From contig CM026426.1 in the NCBI GenBank assembly GCA_014871385.1, positions 38,657,799 to 38,721,798 of the forward strand: a stretch of 64,000 nucleotides of DNA, written 5' to 3'. Numbering within the stretch: position 1 is the first letter of the stretch; every line of letters begins with the position of its first letter. The DNA is from Ceratodon purpureus (Eukaryota; Streptophyta; Bryopsida; Pseudoditrichales; Ditrichaceae). The notes beneath the pieces are model-generated. The model did not search any database. It saw only the letters and a list, made by a program, of their open reading frames with translations, and was not told the DNA's origin. Positions 49,101 through 60,249 of the stretch are shown here, piece after piece. Both the position numbers and the translations under genes were made by a program.

Positions 49101-49343
49101 CCCCAGGTACATACTGTTTATGAACCTGATACTGAATGGGCTCAGTGTGATTTTTTTCTTGGAGAACAAGGCACAATGTGTAAGCATGTGATGAAGTGTT
49201 TTGTCATGAAATATTTTGACATTGAGGAGGGCCTTATCCTTCGGGAGGCAAGATCAAAGTGTGGAGTACAAAGGACAATCCCATTAGCTCAGTGTTTTGA
49301 ATCTATGCCCCAGGAAGACGATGAGGAAGTGAGCGGTGCATAA
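46175..49343 (+). pseudogene. MULE-type transposase gene with SWIM finger, copy B
   Basis: The gene starts MAPSDDPVSDDSDCC at 46175. Stops or frame changes appear near 46571, 47139 and 47244. The 47541-48249 part contains AKQNYMDKSLCQLVYKI and ends DATFGTSHSR at a GTAAG donor. The next exon (48442-48639) reads YPLYTVMVFDEWRGGIPV and PIIVDNAQAEIN, the second catalytic region of MULE transposases. The last exon (48767-49343) has NIPHAGQNTNAAIES and a SWIM-like finger (CDFFLGEQGTMCKHVMKC). Introns at 48250-48441 and 48640-48766 have good acceptors. The structure parallels the plant MULE/SWIM family and copy A at 1-2150. Several stops make it non-functional as read. Confidence 0.8.
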
Positions 49344-50369
49344 TCAGACAACTGTTCTAGTGCTTCATCTGTAATAGGGCCAAGTATTGGTAGTGCAAAG
49401 AACCCTATTTTTCTAAGCAGTGCGGAGATGCAATACAACACTGCACCGCTGGCCCAACGACCACTCACACAGGACAGCCCAGAGGTTGTTCTCAAGGACC
49501 TTCTATGTACTGCTGCACATCACACTGCACTACAGCTTCATTTGGTGTCGGACTTAAAAAACATAAGGGGGAAGTACAAAAGGATGATAGCTTGTTAAGT
49601 AGTTCGTCTCGACAGTAAGGATTTCCCTGCGGCATTCGCACTTGGAGGTGGGGACTGGGCCTTAAAGAGAAAACCAGGCCGCTTTGAAACACCAAAATCC
49701 GGTAAACGATCCAGGGTGTAGTATTTGGTCTGGCAGGATATTTCTCTTTCCCGCAACCTATGTGATGTTGAGAGTTATTGATCAAAACATGTGTAATGAA
49801 GGTAATGTGGAGCCTTGATTATGTAGTGCTCCTTATAAGCTATTTCTTTCTGTATGCTTTAGTGTTTCTCGTTTGCCTGTTAGGCATACTGTATAACAGG
49901 GTTCGTCCTTACCATTTGATATATAAACATTAGAGTATTCTATACTAAGTCTACTACGTTGTTGCCCTATTACTGCATTGGACATGAAGGAGTTCCCGTG
50001 TAATAAACAACAATAGTAGCCATACATGCAGTACATAAATTTTACCAAAAAAATGATATTTCTTTCGAAATATGTACAACAACCTCATGTGTTGTGGATA
50101 CATGACACCACAGAGGTGCATCTACAATGCTTCAACCCTACAGACTCCACTCTACTCTTCCATCTAGAAGATCCTTTCAAAAGTTGAACATACGTATTGC
50201 TGGGCTTAACAGATTTAAACTGATCTCGTGTTGGAAAAGGCAAGACTTGCAAAGTTGCACCCTTGTGACTTGCACCACGTACTACTGAGAGCCCTCTCTG
50301 TCTGTGTTGCTGCGATGGTACTTTTCGGCGATTACAATGGGACACTAGCATCCGTCTCCCTACTCCCGA
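49344..50369. other. No gene seen downstream of MULE copy B
   Basis: A stretch after the stop codon (49344-49500) still looks codon-like (Ser-rich, then LLCTAAHHTALQ) and may be the worn C-terminus of the MULE protein. The rest holds no recognisable gene. Confidence 0.4.
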
Positions 50370-51218
50370 TCAGTCTACTTGAGGCTGCTCCTTTTGCCTG
50401 TCACCGGCGGGAGGACACTGAACGTCTGCCATTGCCACCAGGATTTCCTTCACCTCTAACTCTAGCTTCTCCATAACCTAGTGGATAAACAAAATAGAAG
50501 AACAGAAGAATATAAGTCTTACACAAATGATCCCAAACAATGGCTGTAAAAGAGAGGGCAAACACCATACGGGTGAGATCTTATATAGTCATCTCAATCA
50601 CCCCTCGCGTGGGGCCCATGAGTATTCCTAAATTCCGTAGAACTGTGCAGCCCACTTGGGCAGCACAAAAAATTACTATTTTAGGGCAATACCATCACAG
50701 CAAAACAGTACACTGTAAGTTAACAAGAAATGACGTCCATCTATTCACAGTACAAAGACAAAGAGTAATGTTGAAAGAACTATAGTATTGAATTGGTCCA
50801 TGTCCTATGCCTAGGTCCCCGTCGCCCCAGTTTTCTCCTGAATGCGCCTTGATCGCCAAGGTGGGGACGCGTCTCCTGTCTTTACCTTGAATGCATCTTG
50901 TACTTTGCTCGTGATTACGTCATGGAAGCCCATGCTTATCTTACATTCCGAAACATCGACAAGCCTAGTAACTATTGCACTCAAGATTGTAGACTTCAAT
51001 TCGGCTTTGATCTCCAGTACCTCCTTCTCTCCGAATATATGAGATATTTGTATTAATAACGGAGACTAGTGAGATTTGAAGGATTTGTTTAAAAAAATAA
51101 AAAAAACAATTCATAGATTAGCAACGTTGCAGAACAACACACCTCCTGGCTCCGGTCCACGAACTGCTTGTTTGACCAGTATGTCACGTACATGATAATG
51201 TAGCACATCACGTAATAT
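50370..51218 (-). other. Possible minus-strand gene fragment with three short exons
   Basis: Minus-strand segments 51218-51143 (YYVMCYIIMYVTYWSNKQF...), about 51026-50886 (LKSTILSAIVTRLVDVSEC...) and 50477-50370 (MEKLELEVKEILVAMADV) are each bounded by plausible acceptor or donor signals. The product is unknown; helical content suggests a small accessory protein. It reads away from GC array 1. The call is based on splice-like signals only. Confidence 0.3.
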
Positions 51219-51399
51219 CTGCAAGACCAGTCATCACGTTGCTGTGGACAGGGTTATTATAATGGACGGACGGGGCATAAAATTGTCGTCTTATCACATT
51301 ACGGACGTGACGGACATTTTTTTACCTGACTATCAGACGCGCTTATCGGACGAGCTCCCCTGCGCAAGTAAAATTACTGTCCTTAGAGTTTACTACTGT

Positions 51400-51726
51400 T
51401 TTCGATGGGTGGCGCCCGTCGTCGCATGCGCGCACGTATCTGCGCCTGCTCGCGCCCGTTAGTTGGGGTTGATCGCGCCCGTTGCCTGTACTCGCGCGCA
51501 CGCGTCATCAGCAGTGATCGCGCCCGATTGTCCTTGCCTGATCAAGGTCGCCCGCGATCGTAACATACCGCTCACGCCCGAAACTCTCCCGCCGAGACCC
51601 ATGCGCGCTCGTACCTATACCCGCTAGGTACCCTTGCTACAAGAACAGCGTGCGCGCTTAGGATCAATCTGCTCGCGCACGTACTAGGCTCTGCGCGCCC
51701 ACATTGTCGCTCCGTGAGTATAAAAT
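51400..51726 (+). promoter_or_regulatory. GC-rich GCGCCCGT array 1 with TATA box
   Basis: Words like GCGCCCGT, GCGCACGT and GCGCCCGA recur every 15-30 bases. The array ends at CGTGAGTATAAAAT, with the TATA box at 51719-51726, about 120 bp before ATG 51846. The array stands out from the AT-rich surroundings. Confidence 0.65.
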
Positions 51727-51845
51727 GCCACCTCCCTTCCTTGATTCGCACCTCCCCACTTTGTAAATTTGGCCTTCAGCAGCCCGAAGGTAGCTGATTG
51801 CTTAGTGTTACAGTGGGTTTGATAACAATTGCTGTACCGGCCAAC

Positions 51846-52250
51846 ATGAATTCTAACGCATGTAATTGTCAACAAATCAAGTCGTACATGAGTTTAACGA
51901 ATGGTGCCACTCAACCAGGCACTGCACAGCGAACGGACACAATTATTTGGTCAATGCTGGAGCGACTCCGGAAACTGATCGAGTTGTTCGAGGATTGGAT
52001 CTCTCGCGGCGACAAATTGGTGGCCTACGTAGAGAATGGACGGCCGCTGCCTCGAACCACTGAAGAGCAGTTGGCAACCCAAGCAAGTGTCGAAGAACTT
52101 GACTGTGAGATTGGCGATCTCATCAAAGAACTGAAGAAGGAGATGGCAATACTTTGTGTCCCCAATATTGTCTCTAGTGCTCAAACAAACCATTTCGAGA
52201 CGCACTTGAAAGACCTAGAGGACCAGCACCTAGAGTGCATGGCACTGTAA
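51846..52250 (+). CDS. Small coiled-coil protein, unknown function
   Basis: The open frame codes for 134 residues from MNSNACNCQQIKSYMSL. The middle is strongly helical and charged (MLERLRKLIELFEDWISRG, EELDCEIGDLIKELKKEM), consistent with a coiled coil. No domain is recognised. A TATA box lies about 120 bp upstream and an AATAAATAAA-type polyadenylation signal about 30 bp downstream, which supports a real transcription unit. Its 5' leader is similar to that of the next gene (GGTAGCTGATTGCTTAGT in both). Confidence 0.55.
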   Translation: MNSNACNCQQIKSYMSLTNGATQPGTAQRTDTIIWSMLERLRKLIELFEDWISRGDKLVAYVENGRPLPRTTEEQLATQASVEELDCEIGDLIKELKKEMAILCVPNIVSSAQTNHFETHLKDLEDQHLECMAL

Positions 52251-52359
52251 TTGACATTATATTGAAGTGATATATTTACAAAATAAATAAAGTTTTATTT
52301 TTAACCCTGAGTTTGCAAGTTCTTTTTTGTTTACTTCTGATTTTTAACGGTGCACTAGT

Positions 52360-52754
52360 TTGTGGTGGCGCCCGTTTTTGGTAACGAGCGCGCCCGTCCT
52401 AGAACAGTGCTCGTGCCTGTCTATCCAGCAATTGCGCACGTACAACTTTTATTGCGCCTGATCCATAACCGTGCGCGCGCGGCAATATTAGCGCGCGCGC
52501 CCCATCCATACCCGGACGAAGCCCGCTTGCGCCTGATGACGACCAGGTCGCTACCCACGCACACGCGTAAAAATCTGATTGCGCCCGTCACATACCTGCC
52601 ATGGTATCCGCTCTCGCCCGTTGATACCCGCGCAGGCGCGGAGGCCTACACGGCCGAAACCCTGCCTACAGTTTCCGTGCGCACGCGTAGGGTCTCTGCT
52701 CATGCCCGTAGCAAAATGCTCGCGCCCGTGCCCTGGCGCTCGTGAGTATAAAAG
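52360..52754 (+). promoter_or_regulatory. GC-rich GCGCCCGT array 2 with TATA box
   Basis: The same motif family as array 1 covers 52360-52740 and ends in CGTGAGTATAAAAG (TATA box 52747-52754). A run of C follows. The leader then carries a 29-bp duplication (CCCCTTTGAGCACCTTGCC...) and GGTAGCTGATTGCTTAGT, as downstream of array 1. Confidence 0.65.
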
Positions 52755-53073
52755 GGCGATCCCCCCCCCCCCCCCCCCCCCCCTCCCCCCAAATTGGCAC
52801 TCCCTCCCTTTGAGCACCTTGCCTTCAACAGCCCCTTTGAGCACCTTGCCTTCAACAGCCTCCGGGTAGCTGATTGCTTAGTACTCAGGTGGATTCCAAC
52901 ACATTGACACGTGTTCGCATTTCTTCTTGAAAATTCTATGGTGGTTGTGTGATACATTTGAAAATCTTGTAAATGTTTATAATTTGTTAATGTGATTGAG
53001 GTATTGGGGTGATCGTAGGCTTTTAATTTTGCGCTTTCGAAAGACTTTGAAGAACGATCTACCTCGCACTTAG

Positions 53074-55622
53074 ATGGAACAGCAACCACAAAATCCGCCC
53101 TCAGCGGCAGAATAGAGGAAACGGGAAAAGGATGAAGGACGGGAAAGGCATGGAAACAACCAACGGAAGAAGGTTCACATCCTAACAAATCCTGCAAAGC
53201 TGGCATTTTGAGGGTGGGAAGTCGCACTGCAACCGTGGACTCTAGCTACGTGTGAGGAATTCATTGAATGGTGCCACATTGGAAAGTATTTCCCGTTGCA
53301 TTGCCATATTCGCAATCGTACTACAAACAAGGCGAACATGAAATGGTGCAAGAACCGTCAGTTCGGTCAAGGATGTTTGGAGGTGTACCAGGTTATATAC
53401 TGGGAGGAGATCAACAAGAGAAACAAGATTCCTCTCTTTATTTGTAGAATGGTATATGCCGAGGTTGCGCTTCATAGGGAGGTGGATAGGAGGACCATAT
53501 GGTCGACTCCTGGCATCGGTCAGAGTCCTCGAGAGATGGCTATACCTATAGGGGTTCTAACATTTCCAAATGTGGACTGGCCATACTCGGATGATCCCGA
53601 GGAAAGAGGTGCAGTAGTGCCACTTCGGTAGAGTTCTTCTATAGAAGAGAGTGATTCTGATGGTATGCCAACACGTTTCCCTCATTCGCAAACAAGAGCG
53701 GCGGCTGCAGCCAGAATCATACGGATCAAAAAGAAGGACCTTCTTCTGGCTGCGTGTTTGTCGACGAGGAATCGTGCTCCGCCAGCAAATCCTACTTGGG
53801 TGGATATTGCTGATCAGGCTGATCAGCAATATCAGCAATCGTTGGGGGCCCAAGCAATGTTGATGTAGCTCCTCTTGTATTGATTCCACAGATTGCGGGC
53901 CCGAGCAATGTAAGTGAAGATGAGGACGCTAGGTTTGCAACTGAGTTGGAGGCTACAATAATAGGGAATGATGCCCAAGACAAGCAAGGCGACACATTGC
54001 TTAATTAGCTCAACGGAAAAAATGTGATAATTGCTGAGATGGAGAAGACAATCCAGAACATGGTGGAAGGAGCTGATAGGATGAATGAGATTATTCAGAG
54101 GCAGAATGAAGAGATTGAGCAACTTAAAGCTGCGAGGAATCCGATTAGGGTACTTGAGGAAAGCCAGGTTCCACTCCCTGGTAGCTCGGGAATGAACAAG
54201 GCTGAAATGAATGCCATCATTGAATCGGCCACGCACGGTCTCTTGGAAGATACCCCTGTTTGAGTTCCCCATAGGCCAATGATCCCATTCGCATCAACGA
54301 GTCAAGTGATGCACCCCCCCCAGCAGCAAGTCATCTTCGTAGGTTCTCAAGAGACAGACAATTCTTTGTCATTTCAGCTCTCAGCGATTCCTCCCATGGT
54401 CCCCTTTGTACCTAATGTCTCCGGATTGCAAGCTACCAACAAGATGTATCTGATCCAGATGAGCAAACAATACTACTAATGGAAGATTGGATACATTCTG
54501 AACGTTGACCGTCACAGACAGATGTACAGTGAGTTCCAAAAGATTAACCATGACTACCTCAAGACGACCTCCAAGAGGGAATTTGGACTTACTTCGTGGG
54601 CACATGAGGATGATATGTTTCATGACGACTTACCGATGAATGGTAAGGATATAGATTGGATGCGATTGGGGTGGGAGTACAAGACCGCATTATCGAATGG
54701 GAAAATCCCTGAGAATGCAGAGCGAAGATTGCTTAGGCCCAATCCACAGAAGTATGTGTTGGATGGAACCAAGTGTCCCATTTGTACCAATCCATTTGGT
54801 CCAAAGGGAGGCTGGTCATTGGAATCCTGTCAATGCATGTATCATCCACTGTGGTTGATTTCCCATGCCATAATACGTCGATGGTGTGCAATATGTAAGT
54901 CCCCCTTCCACAAGCGTTTTAATGAGCAGTTTGGCTTGGAGACCTGGAGGCCAACGAATTGGGAGCAAAATAAGGAAAATACTCTTGAGTATCCATACAA
55001 GTGGGGTGAGGACTTGATTTGGAATTGGCTTATGGGAAAGCATGCGACCCACAAGAATTTAATGAGCGCCCATTGGAGATGGGACACAAATCCTAAGGAG
55101 ATTGTGAGGATTTGCCAGAATGTCACACGGGGCAGGGCTGAAGAAGAAATCAAGGGAAGGACGAATTTCTTTTACCAAACGCTTGGTGGGTATTGGGATG
55201 AAGAAAACAAGACATTCCAATATGGCGCTCATCCTTTTGGGTTTAAGTGGAACTCTAGAGGGAAACAGGTTGCGGATCAGCACAAGGAGCTGCATCAAAT
55301 GACCGAAGCGGAACTCGACATCCGCAATGCCTTGAACATGGAGGAATTGGAATGGATAAGCTTGTTTAAGGGCGAAGCTTTGGATTTTCTATGCAAGGAA
55401 CATAGTCCGGAGACCCTTAAAGTGCTCCGTCGAATGCGGGAGACCAACTTCATGGAAGCAGTACTTGGAGCAGATGGCCCAGCTAAGAGAACTTGTTCTG
55501 CCAAGCGGAAACTCATCGCTGCGGATGGGGTAGAAAGTAGTGCAGTGGAAAGCTCTCCTGCACGACACGGTGAAGGTGGATCAAGTTCCTCTGCACGTGA
55601 TGTCGTGGAGATCGATGAATGA
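53074..55622 (+). pseudogene. Coiled-coil and RING-like zinc protein gene, decayed
   Basis: From ATG 53074 one frame runs to about 53850 with stops near 53113, 53206 and 53629. A frameshift near 53850 leads to a coiled coil (MEKTIQNMVEGADRMNEI...). Further stops occur near 54006, 54261 and 54477, and then an open 366-residue stretch ends at 55622. This last part holds a RING-like zinc cluster (CPICTNPFG...CQCMYHPLW...CAICKSPFH) followed by tryptophan-rich helices (WGEDLIWNWL, HWRWDTNPKEIV). The layout of coiled coil then CxxC...YHP...C...C echoes exon 1 of the SET fusion gene in the 14.2-kb transposon. Function is unknown; an accessory protein of a mobile element is an inference. Confidence 0.6.
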
Positions 55623-56139
55623 AGACTACGTTTTTGTAAAAAGATATCGGAATATAAATACGGAATTAGATTGGTTTAGGGTTACATTGATATGTTTAAT
55701 GCCTGTTAAACTCAAACAATGGATGTTAATTTTCTTTTTGGATGTTCATGATTTCCAAGACGCTTTTATTCTCCTTGCATAGGTCCCCCGTTTTTTTGGT
55801 TGCTTAACATGTCGTTCATTCCATCAGTTGTCTCATCTCCCTTCCATCGTATGATAAATGTTTATATAATTCTGGTGCATACAGAAATCTTTTACATGGA
55901 TATTCCGTGGACGTGCTAGACTATTTCTTTCCTTACTTTATTCTACACTTAAAATAATTCACGTGCCATTTTATTTCGTTTAAGTTCGTCATTTAAATAT
56001 GAGATTGAATGTCCACATGAAACTCGAGACGGATCCGGTTGTTCCCGTCACCATCAAGTTCGGATTCAAGAGTATGATGGATCAAACGGTCCAAGTTCTA
56101 GATGTGAAACTCTGAATTTATTGAAGACATGGATTTAAA

Positions 56140-56640
56140 CCGTGCACCCGCCCGTATTGCATGCGCACGCGCGTGGGCACGCCAGCCTCTGCACACTCTT
56201 GACGAAAATTCATTGTTCTAAACAATGGTTCGCGCCCCTACGCGCGCGCGCAAACTGCTCGCGCGCAAACTGCTCGCGCCCATCGATCCACGGGCGCGCG
56301 CATTGCCTCCGGAGCAGTGAATTTTTTCTCCCCCGTCGGAATGCATCTCGTCATTTGCACGCACCCGTCGTTGCACGCGCCCGACTGCTCTCGCACGCAG
56401 CACACGCGCGCAATCTTGTGCGTGCAAAAATTCCAAGGTCTTAGTGTTTCTGAATTGTGCAGAGGTCCACTCGCTTGATATGATGGCGCCCGAAATAATC
56501 GCGATCGTAGACGCATGGGCGCGAGCAACGACGCGCAACCTCCATTGTTCAGAACTCAGCATGGTTTTGGCCTTCCCGGGGTTGCGCGCTCGCGTATGCA
56601 CTTGCCCGCCTGTATGCACTCGCTCGTATTCTAGCACTTC
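56140..56640 (+). repeat. GC-rich GCGCCCGT array 3
   Basis: It repeats the motif family (GCGCGCAAACTGCTCGCGC twice in tandem at about 56245-56278). No TATA box or gene follows it. Long frames within it are products of base composition. Confidence 0.6.
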
Positions 56641-56792
56641 ATACTCTAGCATTTTCTTATCTTGACCCGTCATGCTTAATTATTATCCGTTGCCTCTTCA
56701 ATTTAGACTCTTGATCCCATGCTTCTTCAATTTGATTATCTCTTCCATTTGTTTATCGTTATCCCTTTAATTCTCTTCATAACCCTCTTTTC

Positions 56793-57180
56793 AATTCATT
56801 TGTTTATACTTCTAATTCCACCAGTCTCCCATCCCATCCCTTTATTTATATTTAATAGTCCTACACTCTTTAAATTGTTTCATTTTTTTTTTTTTTCTTA
56901 CAACACTATACTTTCATTTAATTCCTTTTTTAATTCATTCGTTTATACTTCTCATTCCACCACTCTCCCATCCTATCCCCTTATTTTTATTCAATACTCC
57001 TATACTCTTTAATTTGTTTTCTTTTTTTTGTTTAACATTCTTCTATCATCCGAATGCCTATTCGATCTGTTTATTTATATACTTGTAGTTCCAACAATTT
57101 CCCATACTATCCGTTTATTTTTCACTCTACTCCATACTCTCCCTTTTTTTCTTAATTTTATTTTTTTATTTTTCAGTATC
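56793..57180. repeat. T-rich tandem repeat, about 139-bp period, three copies
   Basis: Copies start at 56793 and 56932 (AATTCATTYGTTTATACTTC...), with a third, more diverged one from about 57071. They separate GC arrays 3 and 4. Confidence 0.7.
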
Positions 57181-57189
57181 TGGGCTTTA

Positions 57190-57440
57190 AACTGGAATGC
57201 GCGCGCTTGTTCAATCTCGCCCGCCCCTCCGCGCCTGCATTTGCCCGCTTTGGCGCGCTCGCATTTGCCCACTTGGGCCTGACTACGCGCGCGCACAGAT
57301 GGTTCATTGTGCGCGCACCCGCCCACGCTCCCTCGCGCCCGCATCTGATCGCGCGCACCCGCCGTCCACTCGCGAGCCTGCGCCCGCCCAACTGCTCGCT
57401 CCAGCAGCTCGCTTCCGTCTGCAATGAAGACGCATGCGCG
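57190..57440 (+). repeat. GC-rich GCGCCCGC array 4
   Basis: The same motif family, with GCGCCCGC and CGCGCGCAC words. The stretch 57441-57770 that follows has no gene. Confidence 0.6.
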
Positions 57441-57769
57441 CGCGTGTGCTTTTTCCACCGGAGTAATGCAGTAACTGCAAAAATTTATCCCATAGGTTTA
57501 GTTAAATCTGCCCAAGGTTAATTCAAAAGGAATTACCTTCCACTGAGAGGGCAGACATATAGAGAGCCAGTCGACCACTTGCCCCGGTTCTTAGTCATGT
57601 GTGAATGGGGTGGGTCGTTAACAGGCTTCAAATGTGTCACAACCTCAAATCTAAATAGGATGCTCAATATTTTTTTTAAATGTTCACCTGCATAAAGTTC
57701 AAAATATTTTGTTTTTTTTATTTTTAATTATTTATTTCCTTTCATTATCATTTCTTCTCAGTGAATTGC

Positions 57770-58144
57770 GCACGCCCATTTGATTTCGCCCACCGGCCCG
57801 CGCCCGCTCGTGCGAGCCCGCATTCGCAAGCTTGTGCCCTTTCGCGCCCGCCCACTAAGGCCTGACTATGCTCGCGCGTGCAAGGTTGATCGCGCGCGCA
57901 AAGCATCGCGCACGCGTGCACCCGCCCTCGTGTGCTCGCGCTCGCTTGCGCTCTCGCCCGTCTGCACTCGCGCGCGCCTGTGTGCCCTTGCGCGCAATCC
58001 GTCGCACGTTCCTCCACTCGCGAGCACCCTCTTGCGCCCGCTAGTTGGCTGCTGAGTGCGCCCAATTTGCACAGTTCGCGCGCGCCCGTTGAATCGCGCC
58101 CGTCTAGACAGCACTCGCCCGACAGAGGGCGGCAGTATATAAAT
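57770..58144 (+). promoter_or_regulatory. GC-rich GCGCCCGT array 5 with TATA box
   Basis: The array ends at CGGCAGTATATAAAT (TATA box 58136-58144), about 245 bp before the ATG of the hAT-like gene at 58388. This is the third case of array, TATA box and plus-strand gene in this region. Confidence 0.65.
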
Positions 58145-58387
58145 TGCCCCCTTGATTTGACATCCACCTTACCCCCTTGCGTGTTTCATGTCCTGGGTCT
58201 TCTTGAGGGCTCCTTGCTTGAAACTAGTGGGTTGAGGAGACACTTGGTTTGGGTGGGGGGAATGTAAAGATTCTTCTCTCCATAAATCAATTTGTCAAGC
58301 ACTTATCAGACACACTAAATTATATCAGATAATAATCTTCAGATTTTAGAGGTCCAATCTGCGGAGTGTGTTTCTTAATCATTCACT

Positions 58388-60216
58388 ATGGAACCGGTTG
58401 AAGCGGTTGAACTGGTTGAAGCGGTTGCACCGGCTACAGCCGTCCTGGGACTCGGTACGAAAGTGTGGGAACCATGGTTTAGGGTCAAGCTCAAGCAATG
58501 ATCACTGTCAATTAAGGAAGCCCCATGTGTGTATTGTAGGAAGACCCTTTCCTATGTGAAGGCTAGGTGCCTTCAACATTACGGTTGGGACCAGTCCAAT
58601 CCCTCGAGGGTTTGCCAAATGGCACCTATCGTAGTGAAGAGGAAGTTTCATTTTTGCGGTGGAAAGGTTCCCGGCCCCTTGACACCGGTGGAGATGGATG
58701 GTATGAGGCCAACATTCTCCGCACCAGTTCAACGTTCGTGTACTAGTGCTTCCACACACGGCACTCTATACGGTGGATCTGAACCCTCCTACAATGATAC
58801 CGAAGAGGACTGAATTGATTGTAGTGCCGCGCCTAGTAGAACTGGTTTGAATACGACAAGGAGCTTGTGGCAATAGGACATGAAGGAAGCATTCAAGATC
58901 TCCAAGTAAAAGGAGCTAACATGTTGTGGGCATCCTTCTTTTACAAATCCAACGTAGCATTCAACGTGGTCAAGCACCCAACATTTATAAAGGCACTGAG
59001 CTCAACGTCAACTGCCGGATTTGACTACAATCCTCCTTATAATGCAATGCGAAGATTGAAGAACGTACAAAAACATCAACCAAGTTATACGCGGCTACCA
59101 TTTGTTCAGATGGCTGGGATAATGTGAATCGCCGACCACTAGTAAATGTCATGCTAGTATGTCCAGCAAGCGATGTATTTCTTGGTTCTGTTGATACGAC
59201 TAGCGAGAAGAAGTCAAAGGGATACATTGCGAAACAGATGAAGAATTATGTTCGAGAAATTGGCCCTCAGAGCTTTGTCCAAATTTGTACGGACTATGCA
59301 AGCAACATGCTTGGCGCCATGGATAATATCCTAGAGGAGTATCCTCACATGTACAAGCAGGGATGTTGTGCCCATATTCTAGATCTCCTCCTAAAAGACT
59401 GGGGAAAGGAACGCTTTGTGATCAATTTGGTCGCCAAAGCTAAACACCTGTGTCATTACATGAGGAAACATCATGTTCCTATGGCCCTTTTCCGCAAATT
59501 TTCATCGATGTTGTCCTTGGTGGTTCCCGCTTGTAACTATCTGATGATAGACCGCCTTATGGACGTTAAATTTGCCTTGGAGCAAGTGGTCTTGGCATCA
59601 GAGTGGTTCGAGTATGTCAACGGTCTATTCAACCAAGCCGAGGGGGTACGCAATCATGCACGCGCAAGCCTAGTACGTCAAACAATCCGTGATGTTGGAT
59701 TCTATGGCTAGCGTGTCCTCCCAGCGCCTAAGTATGAGATTCACTTTTAGAGAGGATACAATTAGGGTCGAGGAGGAGATTTTTGACGAGATAACAACTG
59801 AGGTCACTCACACTCTAGGTCAGTTGTCCGAGAGGGGTGACGATGGAATTCTGTACTAGCACTTGTATCCAGGTACATATAGAGTTTATGGACTTACAGA
59901 TTCGCAGATGCAGACGTCTACAGAGATTCTTACTCCTCGTCAATCCTCCACTTGCATTGTTCAAACTCCGCTTCTTCGTGACGTGAAGGTCAAGGTAGAG
60001 TCTGGCGTGGATGCTACTCTTCAAACTCCGATCATCTCCCCCTCTTCAGATGAAGAAACTAGTCCTGCTATGTCGTCCCCTCCTGTCACCCAGGACGCTG
60101 CAGAGTCTAGGCCCCCAGTCCCCCCTCTTGTAAAGTCCTCCAGTTCCTCTCAAATTTCAGAGAATAGTACTATCAGTATTGTCGATTCACTTCGCAAACT
60201 TGCCGAGAGTTGGTAG
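58388..60216 (+). pseudogene. hAT transposase relic B, BED finger and DUF659 domain
   Basis: It starts with a Glu/Val repeat (MEPVEAVELVEAV) and then a BED finger (CVYCRKTLSYVKARCLQHYG), with a stop at 58499 before the finger. Frame changes occur near 58850 and 59060. The DUF659 region reads ATICSDGWDNVNRRPLVN, VQICTDYASNM and GCCAHILDLLLKDWGK, the hAT catalytic core. After 59711 a different, Ser/Pro-rich frame continues to 60216 (ISPSSDEETSPAMSSPP). The usual C-terminal dimerisation segment is not present. It lies behind GC array 5 and directly before an A-run at about 60229 and the MULE relic. Confidence 0.75.
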
Positions 60217-60249
60217 TAAGAACGTTCTAAAAAAAAAAAATTACTCAAG

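Noticed and set aside
56140..58120. Long open frames on both strands within the GC-rich arrays
   Set aside because: They are Ala/Arg/Pro-rich products of GCGC words, overlap each other on both strands and show no domain.
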